A DNA stretch of 64,000 bases, from NCBI GenBank assembly GCA_965214995.1, contig CBDCCT010000002.1, positions 1,364,001-1,428,000 of the forward strand, written 5' to 3'. A program made the position numbers and the translations under genes. The DNA comes from CBDCCT01 sp965214995. Its GTDB lineage: Bacteria; Deinococcota; Deinococci; Deinococcales; Trueperaceae. Numbering within the stretch: position 1 is the stretch's first letter; every line of letters begins with the position of its first letter. Below the pieces are notes generated by a model, which saw only the letters and a list, made by a program, of their open reading frames with translations, had not been told where the DNA came from and made no database searches. Of the stretch, positions 15,711 through 24,294 are shown in pieces.

Positions 15711-16486
15711 TCCACCTCATCGCCGACTATGGGCATGGCGATTTAGCCTTCGCCGAGGTGGTGCAACGCCTAAAGCGCCACCTGCCGGAAGCCGAACTCA
15801 CGCTAACGCCCGTGCCGCCCTTTGCCACGCTCGCGGCGGGCTTTTGCGTGGCGCAGCTTGCTCTCAACGACGCGCCCGAGGGGACGGTGATTTACCACAA
15901 CGTCGCGCCTCGAGAGGACAACGGCGAGGCGCGGCAGAATAACGCGGGCGAAAGGCTCGCCTACGCGCGCCTGCCGGGCGGCGTCAAGGTGGTGGGGGTC
16001 AACGCGGGCTACGCTTTCTCTTTTCTAAAGGATATTGCCGAGGAGCTTTGCTTTGTAGCCGTCGCGGCGGAGGGCTCGCAGTTCCGCTCGCGCGACCTCT
16101 TCCCGCCTCACGTCGCGGCGGTGGCGCGGGGTGACCCTAGCGCGCTGGCCGAACGGGTCCCCCCCGCCGATGTTCCTGATGTGCCGCGCGCCCGCGTCGC
16201 CTACATCGACGGTTTCGGCAACCTCAAGACAACGTTCCGGTTTGAAGAGGTGGGGCGGGAGGTGGGCTCGAGCCTGACCCTCCGCATTGGTAACGTTACA
16301 CAAGAGGCCTCCCTAAGCGACGGCTCGTTTGCGGTGCCCGAGGGCGCGCTCGCCTTTTCGCCGGGGAGTAGCGGCTGGAGGGTCGGCGAAACGCAAATCC
16401 GCTGGATGGAACTTTTTTTGCGTGGGGGGAGCGCCTGGGACACTTTCGGGCGGCCCCCCGTGGGCAGCGCCATCGAGATTAGCTGA
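15704..16486 (+). CDS. SAM hydroxide adenosyltransferase (DUF62) family protein
   Basis: A 260-residue protein whose C-terminal half clearly fits the S-adenosyl-L-methionine hydroxide adenosyltransferase family: SRDLFPPHVAAVARGDPSAL, then VAYIDGFGNLKTTF, then a small beta-barrel. Family members hydrolyse SAM to adenosine and methionine. The N-terminal domain has the expected D-Y-G-x-x-D strand (ADYGHGD) but is divergent afterwards (YHNVAPRED where others have a more conserved VDPGVG-type loop), so its exact reaction is less certain. It starts at a GTG overlapping guaD by 7 nt, implying coupled translation with a purine deaminase. Adenosine release would suit that context. Confidence 0.8.
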   Translation: MLVHLIADYGHGDLAFAEVVQRLKRHLPEAELTLTPVPPFATLAAGFCVAQLALNDAPEGTVIYHNVAPREDNGEARQNNAGERLAYARLPGGVKVVGVNAGYAFSFLKDIAEELCFVAVAAEGSQFRSRDLFPPHVAAVARGDPSALAERVPPADVPDVPRARVAYIDGFGNLKTTFRFEEVGREVGSSLTLRIGNVTQEASLSDGSFAVPEGALAFSPGSSGWRVGETQIRWMELFLRGGSAWDTFGRPPVGSAIEIS

Positions 16487-16532
16487 GCAGCTTGGAAGGG
16501 CGTGACGTCACTATCACGCCCGTGACACAGCG

Positions 16533-17336
16533 TCAGCTCTCGGCCTGTTGGTAAATCTTCATCGCCTGCTGTAAGAACGCTCCCTCCGCCTCGCTCCAGG
16601 GCAAGGCCGGGGGCTTCTCCGCCTCCGGCAGCGCGTCGTAGTTCTGCCACCAGGTTTTGAGCCCCGCCGCAACGTCCGGGTCGCCCCGGGTAAACGCAGA
16701 AAGCAGCTCCACCTGACGTTTTGCCGCCCTCTGCCCCTCCGGGCCCGCCGGGTCCGCGCCCTCCGCGACGAGCCGCCTTAGGTCGGCGGCGAGCTCGGCG
16801 TAGAGCGCGCCGATGTGTTTTTGGTCCGCCTCGGTCCAGGTGGTCTCGGCGAGTTTGGCCTTGGCCGCGTCCGAGTAGGACCTTTCGCCGAGCTCTCTTA
16901 TAGTCCGTTGCTCTTCGGGGGTGAAGTATTTGTCCACCCAGTCTTTTTTCCGTTCCATCTGAATCACCTCAATGATGTGTACAAGGGCTTCCCAGTCATG
17001 CGTGCCTGCCTCTAATAGCGCTTCTGTATGCTCAATGGCGCGGACGATGGCGTCAATTTGGGACCGCCGGTCCTGCATCATCGCCTTCTGTTTAACGAGC
17101 GTCCGCCCCAACGCCTCGGGCTCCCCCGCGAACGCCCTCACCTCTTCCAGCGTGAAGCCGAGAAATTTCAGGGCCAGGATTTTCTGCAAGGTGGCGAGGT
17201 CGTCGTCGCTGTAGAGCCGGTAGCCCGCCTCCGAAACCCGCGTCGGCGATAAAAGCCCCTCGCGGTCGTAAAAGCGCAAGGTGCGCGCCGAGACGCCCGC
17301 CTTTTGCGCGAACTCGCCCGTGCGGTAGAAGCGCAA
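16533..17336 (-). CDS. MerR-family regulator with TipAS-like effector domain
   Basis: The 267-residue protein has an N-terminal MerR winged helix (YRTGEFAQKAGVSARTLRFYDREGLLSPTRVSEAGYRLY, residues 4-45), the linking coiled helix (about 75-115), and a C-terminal four-helix TipAS domain (about 145-265), including TWTEADQKHIGALYAELAADLRRL. TipAS domains bind cyclic thiopeptides or other bulky drugs. The start is a TTG at 17336, chosen because GAAAGGAGG lies six bases upstream and the MerR fold begins at once. Its own promoter has a MerR-type 19-bp spacer with a dyad (17358-17388), so autoregulation is likely. It is divergent from the MOSC gene. Confidence 0.92.
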   Translation of the reverse strand: MRFYRTGEFAQKAGVSARTLRFYDREGLLSPTRVSEAGYRLYSDDDLATLQKILALKFLGFTLEEVRAFAGEPEALGRTLVKQKAMMQDRRSQIDAIVRAIEHTEALLEAGTHDWEALVHIIEVIQMERKKDWVDKYFTPEEQRTIRELGERSYSDAAKAKLAETTWTEADQKHIGALYAELAADLRRLVAEGADPAGPEGQRAAKRQVELLSAFTRGDPDVAAGLKTWWQNYDALPEAEKPPALPWSEAEGAFLQQAMKIYQQAES

Positions 17337-17357
17337 GGCCCTCCTCCTTTCAAGGGC

Positions 17358-17388
17358 AGTATGAAGGATGACGTAACGTCAAGGTCAA
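17358..17388 (-). promoter_or_regulatory. MerR-type promoter with 19-bp spacer and central dyad
   Basis: On the minus strand TTGACC (17388-17383) and CATACT (17363-17358) are separated by 19 bp. Within the spacer lies the palindrome TGACGTTACGTCA (17381-17369). Long spacers of this kind are the hallmark of promoters twisted open by MerR activators. It reads into the MerR/TipAS gene with only a very short leader containing the Shine-Dalgarno. Confidence 0.8.
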
Positions 17389-17517
17389 GCCCCGGTCGGT
17401 TCCGGTGCTCGAGCCGCACCACCATACAGACGTTGCAAAAAAATTCATGCCCCAAAATAAGCACACAAGTCAAGCACACGACACCTTTTTACGTCCGGCG
17501 AACCTACATTGGTAGAC

Positions 17518-18174
17518 ATGCTCGAGATAAAACTTCACGCCGTCCATATCGGCCGCCCCCAGACCATCACCGACGAGCGCGGCACCTGGCGCTCATCCAT
17601 CTTTCGCGAAAAGGTCGCCGGACCCATCGCGCTGGGCGAGCGTGGTTTGGCAGGCGACAAGGTGGCCGACACCAACCACCACGGCTCGCCCGACCAGGCG
17701 GTGTGCTGTCACTCGCTGGCGCATTATGCGTATTGGAATCAAATCTACGACTTACAGGGTGACGAGGCGCTGGGGCCGGGCGGGGTGGGTGAGAACTGGA
17801 CCCTTACGGGGGCGCTCGAGCCCGACCTCCATATAGGCGACACCTTCAGGGTGGGCAGCGCGCGGGTGCAGGTAAGCGGGCCGCGCTTTCCCTGCGCCAA
17901 ACAGAACCGCAAGCTGGGTTTGCCCGACCTAATGAAGAACACGGCGGACACGCTGCGCACGGGCTTTTATTTGCGCGTGCTTTCTTCCGGCGTGGTGGAG
18001 GCGGGGGACGTGTGGACGCTCGAGCACCGTCCCCAACCCGAACTTACGCTTCACGACGCCAACGCCTGCGTTCACCACGCGTTCGACCCCGAGCTCGCGG
18101 AGCGCCTGTTGAACGCGCCCGAACTCGCGGAGGGGTGGAAGCATATCGTCGGGCTCAAGCTGAAAAAGCAGTAG
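17518..18174 (+). CDS. MOSC domain protein (YiiM-like)
   Basis: A protein of about 218 residues with a MOSC domain (about 20-165). It has LGERGLAGDKVADTNHHGSPDQAV, then GVGENWTLTG, IGDTFRVGSARVQVSGPRFPCAKQNRK with the conserved Cys, and a C-terminal helical extension as in YiiM. MOSC proteins handle molybdenum cofactor or sulfur carrier chemistry; YiiM-type members detoxify N-hydroxylated bases using Moco. The ATG at 17518 is preferred over TTG 17509 because TACATT (17505-17510) sits 7 nt before it, giving a leaderless mRNA. It is divergent from the MerR gene and might be its target. A membrane molybdoenzyme is encoded at 28180. Confidence 0.88.
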   Translation: MLEIKLHAVHIGRPQTITDERGTWRSSIFREKVAGPIALGERGLAGDKVADTNHHGSPDQAVCCHSLAHYAYWNQIYDLQGDEALGPGGVGENWTLTGALEPDLHIGDTFRVGSARVQVSGPRFPCAKQNRKLGLPDLMKNTADTLRTGFYLRVLSSGVVEAGDVWTLEHRPQPELTLHDANACVHHAFDPELAERLLNAPELAEGWKHIVGLKLKKQ

Positions 18175-18200
18175 GGGGCGGAGGAGGTGAGGAGGTAGGG
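18171..18200 (+). repeat. Second copy of 30-nt purine-rich dispersed repeat
   Basis: Matches 8402-8431 at 28 of 30 positions and begins on the stop codon of the MOSC gene. Both copies lie directly 3' of, or facing, a gene end. Confidence 0.6.
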
Positions 18201-18330
18201 GGAATCTTTAGGGTCTTTGGAGGGTGGGGCTCGAGCCGTTCACACCAACCAGCAGAGTCAAACGTTTTTCTGAGACTGCACATGTCCGCCCCTTAGCCTT
18301 CTCACCGCTACAGGGGTATACTTCGCAGCG

Positions 18331-20508
18331 ATGAAACAGACCAAGTATATTCTTATCAAACTCGTTATCGGCCTTTGCGCTCTCACCGGCTTTGTCGCTG
18401 CCGCCCAGAGCGCAGGAGACGTTACGCGCCTCGTCGTCCTCCCCTTTGACGCGTCGGGTCCCGCCGAGGTCTACCGGGCGGGCCTCGCCACCGCGCTCCA
18501 GCGGGGGCTCAACGTGGTGGACGGTGTGTACGCGCCGCCCGTCGGCGACGCGCTGCTGGTGTTCGGGCGCTTGAGCGACCAGAATAACGTGAGCGCCGAG
18601 GCCGTGGCCGAGGCGTTCGGGGCCTCCGCCGTTGTGAGCGGGCGGGTCACGTTGGACGGCTCGCAGGCCACCATGCTGCTGGGCTTCGCGGGACCCGCGT
18701 ACCCGCAGGTGGTGGAGCGCGCCGTCACGGCGAGCGCGGACGACCCGGCGGCGCTCGTGGCGAACGTGCTCAACGCGGTGGTGGACGAACTGGGGTTGCG
18801 CCTCGGCGGCGGGGACCGGCAGGAACTCGACGCGGTGGCCGCGCAAACGCCGTCGCCGCCCTCGCTCGGCGCGGTGGGCGAGGCGTCGTTGCGCCTGCCG
18901 GCCCTGGACCCGGCGGCCTTGGAGGCCGCGGCGAGTTTGGACGGCGGCTCGAGCTGGGTCCTGTCCGAGCGGGCGCGGGCGCTCCTCTTAAGCGGAGACG
19001 AGGCGGGCGCGCTCTCGGCCTCGCTGGCGGCCATCAACGCGGCACCGCAGGATGTGGAAGCGCTCGTCACGCGCGGCCTGATTTTGCTCGCAACCGGCGA
19101 CAGCGCTACTGCGCGCCAGGCGTTCGAGGCGGCGCGGCTGCTCAACCCCGCGCACGCGCTCGCGTTGCAGGGTCTGGGCCGCACGGCGGCTAGCCCGGCG
19201 GAGGCGCGGGCCGATTATGAGGCGGCGATAGACGCCTACCCGCGTTTGGTCGAGGCCTATCTAGATTTGGCGGCGCTCGAGGCGGAGGACCCGCGCCGCG
19301 CGCTCCAGACCCTGCGGAGCGCCGCCGACCGGGTGCCCGACTCGCTGAGCTTAAAACGCGCCTTTATCGGTCTTGCCATCCGCCAGGGCGACCCCGCGGG
19401 CGCGCTCTCGTACCTGCAAACGGAGCTTCAGGACGAGGCGTCACGCTCGCCGAGCCTCTACGCGCTCGCGGCGGGCTTGCCGAGCGAATACGGGACGCAG
19501 GCGCTTTCGATTGTCCGGGAGGGCCGCACCGTCTACCCCGACGACGCGACGCTGGCGCTCGCCGAGGCCTCGCTCTTGTCCGAAAGCGGCGACGCGGCGG
19601 GGGCCGAGCAGGTGCTTCAAGACGCCTACAGCAGAGACCCGCAGAACGCCGCGCTAGCCAACGAACTCGCCGTCGCCCAGGCGCGCGCCGGAAATTTGGA
19701 GGCGGCCCGGGCGACGCTCGAGGCGGTGCCCGGCGTGTCGAGCGGGGGCAGCGTGGCGTTGGGCGTCAATCTGGCGCGGCTTTACTTGCAAGCGGGCCAG
19801 GCCGAGGGGGCTATCGATACGCTCGAGCCCCTCTTGACGCGCGCCCCCGACGACGCGGAGGTGTACGCGCTCTACGGCACCGCCTTGGGCCGCGCCGGGA
19901 GATACGACCAGGCGCTCAACGCGCTCGACCGGGCGCTCGAGCTAGAGCCGGACAACGCACAGGCGACAAGCGCACGCTCCGCCGTCGAGCAGCAGCGTTC
20001 GCTCACCGGGGGCGAACGCCTGGCCTACAGCGGCGACACCGCCGTCGCGGTCAACGAGGGCCTGAGCGCCGTTGAAGCGGGCGACTTCGAGGCGGCCGCC
20101 GGCGCCTTTGGGCGCGCTCGAGCGTCCCTTGGCGAGGGCGCTGAGGACGGCTTCCTCTCTTTTTACGAAGCCTATTCGCTCCAACGGACGGACCGCGTCC
20201 GCGAGGCCATCCCCCTCTATGAACAGGCCTTGGAAGATTTCGCCGACAACGACACGGTGCTCAACAATTTAGGCTACGCCTACGTGCAGACGGGGCGCTT
20301 TGATAAGGGGCTCGAGTACCTCACCCGCGCCATAGAGGCCAACCCCGACAACAGCCAGGCGCAGCTCAACTTGGGCGGCGTCTACTATCAGCTCAACCGT
20401 TACGCGCAGGCCGCGGAGGCCTGGGAGCGCGCCGTCTCCTTAGACCCCAGCTTGGCGGAAACGCTCACCCCGCTGCTCGAGGACGCGCGCGAACGAGCGG
20501 GTCAGTAG
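18331..20508 (+). CDS. Secreted TPR-repeat protein
   Basis: A 725-residue protein with a signal peptide (residues 1 to about 25, ending FVAAAQS). A first domain (about 28-165) resembles the nucleotide-independent sensor part seen before TPRs in envelope proteins (TRLVVLPFDASGPAEVYRAGLATALQRGL, then ASAVVSGRVTLDG). Many tetratricopeptide repeats follow (about 205-560 and 590-720), for example YALYGTALGRAGRYDQALNALDRALELEPDN and TVLNNLGYAYVQTGRFDKGLEYL. It probably acts as a scaffold in the periplasm or envelope; the partner is unknown. A TATACT box ends 8 nt before the ATG. No partner gene is obvious: hisC follows after 81 bp with its own -10 box. Confidence 0.85.
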   Translation: MKQTKYILIKLVIGLCALTGFVAAAQSAGDVTRLVVLPFDASGPAEVYRAGLATALQRGLNVVDGVYAPPVGDALLVFGRLSDQNNVSAEAVAEAFGASAVVSGRVTLDGSQATMLLGFAGPAYPQVVERAVTASADDPAALVANVLNAVVDELGLRLGGGDRQELDAVAAQTPSPPSLGAVGEASLRLPALDPAALEAAASLDGGSSWVLSERARALLLSGDEAGALSASLAAINAAPQDVEALVTRGLILLATGDSATARQAFEAARLLNPAHALALQGLGRTAASPAEARADYEAAIDAYPRLVEAYLDLAALEAEDPRRALQTLRSAADRVPDSLSLKRAFIGLAIRQGDPAGALSYLQTELQDEASRSPSLYALAAGLPSEYGTQALSIVREGRTVYPDDATLALAEASLLSESGDAAGAEQVLQDAYSRDPQNAALANELAVAQARAGNLEAARATLEAVPGVSSGGSVALGVNLARLYLQAGQAEGAIDTLEPLLTRAPDDAEVYALYGTALGRAGRYDQALNALDRALELEPDNAQATSARSAVEQQRSLTGGERLAYSGDTAVAVNEGLSAVEAGDFEAAAGAFGRARASLGEGAEDGFLSFYEAYSLQRTDRVREAIPLYEQALEDFADNDTVLNNLGYAYVQTGRFDKGLEYLTRAIEANPDNSQAQLNLGGVYYQLNRYAQAAEAWERAVSLDPSLAETLTPLLEDARERAGQ

Positions 20509-20589
20509 CCCCTAAACTCCCCATCTCCCCACTTTTCAACTCTGACGGCGGAAGAGTAGACCCAAACTTCAGCGGGTTAGACTATCCCC

Positions 20590-21675
20590 ATGAGCATTCG
20601 CCCCGAGGTCCGCGCCGCGCCGCCCTACCACTTCACGGCGCGGCCTTTCACCGTCAAGCTCGACCAGAACGAGTCGCCCTACGATTTGCCGCCCGCGCTC
20701 AAAAAGCGGGCGGTCGAGCGGCTTTTGGAGCTCCCCTTCCACCGCTACCCCGAGATGGGAGCCGAGAGCTTACGCGCCGCGCTCGCCGACTTCTACGCCT
20801 GGCCCGAGGCGGGCGTGCTCGTCGCCAACGGCTCGAACGTGCTTATCCAGGCGCTCGTCGCCGCCTGCGGCATCGGGCGGCGGGTGCTCACGGTCGCGCC
20901 GACCTTTTCGGTTTACAGCCTCCAAGCTCACCTCTTGGGCGCCGAACTGACCGAGCTGCCCCTGCGCGAAGATTTCTCGCTTCCCATAGACGACCTGCTT
21001 AGGGAGATGGAGCGAGGCTCCGGCGTCCTCTTTCTCGCCAACCCCGCCGCGCCGACAGGTAACCTCATCCCGGAGGCGCAGCTGGTAACGCTTATCGAAC
21101 ACGCCGCACCACGTTGGACTGTGGTCATTGACGAGGCCTACCACCAGTTCTCGGGCAGCGACGCTCGAGCCCTCGCAAAACGTTACCCCCACGTCCTGAG
21201 CCTGCGCACCTTTAGCAAGGCTTTTGGGCTCGGCGGCGTGAGGCTCGGTTACGCCTTGGCTCAACCCGCGCTGGCTGAGCAAATCGGCAAGCTGCTCCTC
21301 CCCTTTTCCGTCTCGGCGCTGCAAATCGCGCTGGGGGTGACGGTGCTGGAGGACGCGGGGTACCTCGAGCCGCGCATCCGGGAAGTTGAGAGCGAACGCG
21401 CCAGAGTTTACGACGCGCTGAGCACGCTACCTGGTGTTCACGTTTATCCGTCGGTGACAAACTTTCTCCTCTTTCGTGTAGGAGACGCCGGAGCGTTTTA
21501 TAACGGCCTCCTCGCCCAGGGCGTCCTCATCCGCCGTCAGGACCACCTGCCGGGGCTTACCGGCTGCTTGCGCGTCTCCGTCGGCACGCCGGAGGAGAAC
21601 GGGGCTTTCTTGGAGGCGGCGCGGCGGGTGGCTCGAGAGCTCGGGGCACAAGAACAGGAGGTCGCGCATGGCTAG
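20590..21675 (+). CDS. hisC: Histidinol-phosphate aminotransferase
   Basis: A 361-residue fold-type I PLP aminotransferase. It has LDQNESPYDLPP at the N-terminus (the HisC N-E-x-P motif), VANGSNVLIQ, FLANPAAPTGN, VIDEAYHQFSG (Asp and Tyr contacting PLP), and LRTFSKAFGLGGVRLGY with the Schiff-base Lys. The C-terminal CLRVSVGTPEENGAFLEA binds the substrate phosphate. It opens a hisC-hisB-hisH unit. TAGACT at 20578-20583 lies exactly 6 nt before the ATG, so the transcript is probably leaderless. The stop overlaps hisB by 8 nt. Confidence 0.95.
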   Translation: MSIRPEVRAAPPYHFTARPFTVKLDQNESPYDLPPALKKRAVERLLELPFHRYPEMGAESLRAALADFYAWPEAGVLVANGSNVLIQALVAACGIGRRVLTVAPTFSVYSLQAHLLGAELTELPLREDFSLPIDDLLREMERGSGVLFLANPAAPTGNLIPEAQLVTLIEHAAPRWTVVIDEAYHQFSGSDARALAKRYPHVLSLRTFSKAFGLGGVRLGYALAQPALAEQIGKLLLPFSVSALQIALGVTVLEDAGYLEPRIREVESERARVYDALSTLPGVHVYPSVTNFLLFRVGDAGAFYNGLLAQGVLIRRQDHLPGLTGCLRVSVGTPEENGAFLEAARRVARELGAQEQEVAHG

Positions 21676-22279
21676 CGAGTCTCTGGAAGTGGCAACGACC
21701 TCGAGGCGCGCCACCATCAAGCGCGACACCCGCGAGACGGGGCTCGAGGTTTATTTAGACTTGGATGACGCGCCGGGCGGCGAGGCGAAAACCGGACACG
21801 GCTTTTTGGACCACATGTTGGAGCAGCTTATCCGGCATGGCAAGTTTAGGCTCGACGTGAGGGGAAAAGGTGATTTAGAAGTTGACGTTCACCACCTGGC
21901 CGAAGACACGGGCATCGTCTTAGGGCAAGCCTTCCGGGAGGCGCTGGGCGAGCGGCGCGGCGTCGAGCGCTACGCCGACGCCTGGGTGCCGATGGACGAG
22001 ACGCTGGCGCACGTGGTGGTGGACCTTTCCGGGCGGCCCTTTCTGGCATTCGAGCCCGCCGGGTTTGAAGGCTCATGCAACGGCTTCAACGTCCACCACC
22101 TCCGCGAGTTCTTACGCGGCTTCTGCAACCACGCGGGCGCGACGATGCACGTGCGCGTCCTCTCAGGTGTCGAGACCCACCACGTGAGCGAGGCTGTCGT
22201 GAAAGCCTTTGCGCGCGCGCTCCACCAAGCCACCCGCGTCACCTCGGACGTGCTCCCCTCCACCAAAGGGATGCTGTAA
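21668..22279 (+). CDS. hisB: Imidazoleglycerol-phosphate dehydratase
   Basis: A 203-residue monofunctional HisB. The two half-repeats with metal ligands are evident: TGHGFLDHMLEQLIRHGKF and DVHHLAEDTGIVLGQAF in the first, and NVHHLREFLRGFCNHAGATMHV and THHVSEAVVKAFARAL in the second. It dehydrates imidazole glycerol phosphate to imidazole acetol phosphate. The start ATG overlaps the end of hisC and hisH begins directly after its stop, consistent with one operon. Confidence 0.97.
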   Translation: MASESLEVATTSRRATIKRDTRETGLEVYLDLDDAPGGEAKTGHGFLDHMLEQLIRHGKFRLDVRGKGDLEVDVHHLAEDTGIVLGQAFREALGERRGVERYADAWVPMDETLAHVVVDLSGRPFLAFEPAGFEGSCNGFNVHHLREFLRGFCNHAGATMHVRVLSGVETHHVSEAVVKAFARALHQATRVTSDVLPSTKGML

Positions 22280-22930
22280 ATGAAAGGCGTGCTCATTGAC
22301 TACGGCGCGGGTAACCTCCACAGCGTCCACAAGGCGCTTTTGGCGGCGGGGCTTGACGCCGAGCGCTCCGCCGACCCCAGTAAGGCCGCCCGCGCGGACG
22401 TGCTCGTCTTGCCCGGTCAGGGTCACTTCCGGCAGGTGATGGAGAGGTTTTTGGAATCCGGTTTCGAGCCGGTGGTGCGGGCGCATCTAGCGGCGCGAAA
22501 GCCGTTCTTGGGTATCTGCGTAGGGCTGCAACTGCTTATGGAGAGTTCCGAGGAAGCGCCGGGGGTGCCGGGTTTGGGCCTCTTAAAAGGAAAGGTCAAA
22601 CGCTTTGACGACCCCGCCGTGAGCGTGCCGCAGATGGGCTGGAACGAGATTCGGCCCTTTGGGGAGCCTGCGCTGCTCGAGGGCCTACCCACACCCATAT
22701 TCGCCTATTTCGCCAACTCCTACTATGTTGAGTTCGCCGACGACGGCCTCGGCGGCTCTTTGGACGGCGTGCCCGGCGCGGTGACCGAGTACGGGCACAC
22801 GCGCTTCAAGAGCGCCGTGTCGCAGGGACATTTGCACGCGACACAGTTTCACCCCGAGAAGAGTCAGGAGGTGGGGCTCGCCATCCTGCGAAACTTCCGC
22901 CGCATCGCCGAAAGTCTCCTGGTACGTTAG
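22280..22930 (+). CDS. hisH: Imidazole glycerol phosphate synthase, glutamine amidotransferase subunit
   Basis: A 216-residue class I amidotransferase. IDYGAGNLHSVHKAL opens the protein, the nucleophile is Cys80 in LGICVGLQLL, and the His-Glu pair is in ATQFHPEKS near the C-terminus. The oxyanion strand PGQGHF is slightly unlike the usual PGVGAF. It supplies ammonia to HisF, which is not in this window. The start directly abuts the hisB stop. Confidence 0.96.
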   Translation: MKGVLIDYGAGNLHSVHKALLAAGLDAERSADPSKAARADVLVLPGQGHFRQVMERFLESGFEPVVRAHLAARKPFLGICVGLQLLMESSEEAPGVPGLGLLKGKVKRFDDPAVSVPQMGWNEIRPFGEPALLEGLPTPIFAYFANSYYVEFADDGLGGSLDGVPGAVTEYGHTRFKSAVSQGHLHATQFHPEKSQEVGLAILRNFRRIAESLLVR

Positions 22931-23010
22931 CAGCCTCCCTGAGCGCGCCTCACGTTTCAGATGCTTGGTACATCACCTGACGCGACCGCGAACAGAACCC
23001 GGAAGCCGAA

Positions 23011-23475
23011 CTAAAGGATGCTGACGACGTAACTTTCCCTGTCCGTGAGGCTAAACCCGACTGTAAGAAGCGCCCTTTCAGGAACCAGCGAGTCTTCGGT
23101 AGGCAGAAACGTCACCTCCCCGCAGCCCAACGCCTGACACGCGCCGAGCGCCTGCTCCAACAGCGCGTGGGGCACCGCGCTTCCTTCCCAACCGCGCCGG
23201 ACCACGAGCCGGTCGATGAGCCCGCCCGGCGCGTCGTCGAATAGACCCCAGCGGGTCCAGAGGGACACAAAGCCCAGGAGCCCCCGCCCGGTCTCCCCTT
23301 CGGCCACCAGGAGCGCCGTGCCCGGTTGCGACAGGAGGCGCAGCAGGTTGGTGTTGAGCGCGCCCTCAAGGTCGCCCGCCAGCTCGAGCTCACCCAACAG
23401 CTCAGCCAAGAGCCCGGCCAGCGCCTTGTGGTCAACGGGCCTCGCGGCTCTTACGGAAAAATTCACAGGAGTCAC
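23011..23475 (-). CDS. GNAT-family acetyltransferase
   Basis: A 154-residue protein with GNAT architecture: AARPVDHKALAGLLAELL (alpha1), ALLVAEGETGRGLLGFVSLW (beta2-beta3), GLIDRLVVRRGWEGSAVPHALLEQAL (beta4 and the acetyl-CoA pyrophosphate loop, here with a poor R-x-x-G-x-G/A match), and LGCGEVTFLPTED. The substrate is unknown. The GTG start at 23475 lies exactly 6 nt after a minus-strand TATGAT (23487-23482), so the mRNA is probably leaderless. It shares a 40-bp divergent promoter region with the SPOR gene. Confidence 0.75.
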   Translation of the reverse strand: MTPVNFSVRAARPVDHKALAGLLAELLGELELAGDLEGALNTNLLRLLSQPGTALLVAEGETGRGLLGFVSLWTRWGLFDDAPGGLIDRLVVRRGWEGSAVPHALLEQALGACQALGCGEVTFLPTEDSLVPERALLTVGFSLTDRESYVVSIL

Positions 23476-23481
23476 TTGTGT

Positions 23482-23510
23482 ATCATACTCAACGCCGCGC
23501 GGGGTATGAT
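23482..23510. promoter_or_regulatory. Back-to-back leaderless promoters of the GNAT and SPOR genes
   Basis: TATGAT on the minus strand (23487-23482) and TATGAT on the plus strand (23505-23510) are each followed by exactly 6 nt and a GTG start (23475 and 23517). The two -10 boxes are only 17 bp apart, so the promoters overlap and the RNA polymerases probably exclude one another. Confidence 0.7.
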
Positions 23511-23516
23511 GTGCGG

Positions 23517-24239
23517 GTGGTTCTACGGCGCGCTGTGCCCCTCTCTTTTATCCTGCCTCTCGCGCTGCTCCTCATGTCGGCGGGGGCGCAAGAAGTGTGG
23601 ACGATTCAGACGGGCGCGTTTCGTGACCCCGCGGAGGCCCGCGCACACGCGCGCAGCTTGGAGCGGCTTGGTTTCAACGTCTATACGGAAACCGCCACGC
23701 TCGGCGGCACGCCCTACGTGCGGGTGCGCGCGGGCTGTTTTTTGGACAGGTCGGGGGCCGAGGCGGTGGCGCTCGAGCTCCAGCGAATCCTCGGCGAGGG
23801 GGACGTGGCCCCCTTGAGCCCGGACGCGCCCGCGCTGCCGTGCGCGACGTTTGAGGTCGGTTTTCAGCGGCCCGAACGCTGGAAGGTCGTGTCGCGTACG
23901 GAGGAGGCGGTTCTTTTTCAGGTAGAGCTCGGAAACCACCGGGGCTATGTCGCGTTTGAAGAGAGTTCGGGCGCGTCCACCGGGCGGTGGCGGGTGCTCC
24001 AGGAGGGCGAGCGGGCGCGCTGGGGCTCGCGGGACCCCGACGCGCGGGGCGGAACTGAGGACCTGCGCGGCCAGCCTTTTCGCGTGAGCGCGCAGGGCGA
24101 CCTTCTCCGGGCGCGCACGCTTCGCGGCGACGACCTCGTCATAGGCGCGGGCCAACTTCTTTGGCAGGGCGACCGGGTGGTTGTGGTGCAAGTCGGGACT
24201 ATGATGGTTGCTATCCGGATTGTAGCGAGGCCGCGTTAG
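23517..24239 (+). CDS. Secreted SPOR-domain protein
   Basis: From the GTG at 23517 the protein has about 240 residues. It has a clear signal peptide (MVLRRAVPLSFILPLALLL, cleaved after SAGAQ) and a SPOR domain (about 25-95; VWTIQTGAFRDPAEARAHARSLERLGFNVYTET then YVRVRAGCFLDRSGAEAVALELQRIL), which binds denuded peptidoglycan. Two Cys in the SPOR region may pair. The remaining 130 residues are beta-rich and unrecognised. The start was chosen because TATGAT lies exactly 6 nt upstream and the signal peptide begins there. A longer frame starting at 23478 would overlap the divergent promoter. It is followed by rapZ-yvcK after 46 bp. Confidence 0.82.
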   Translation: MVLRRAVPLSFILPLALLLMSAGAQEVWTIQTGAFRDPAEARAHARSLERLGFNVYTETATLGGTPYVRVRAGCFLDRSGAEAVALELQRILGEGDVAPLSPDAPALPCATFEVGFQRPERWKVVSRTEEAVLFQVELGNHRGYVAFEESSGASTGRWRVLQEGERARWGSRDPDARGGTEDLRGQPFRVSAQGDLLRARTLRGDDLVIGAGQLLWQGDRVVVVQVGTMMVAIRIVARPR

Positions 24240-24294
24240 ACTGTGAAGGACTTATGGACATGACGAACTGCAGCAAACCCGTACGGTGGCCCGA

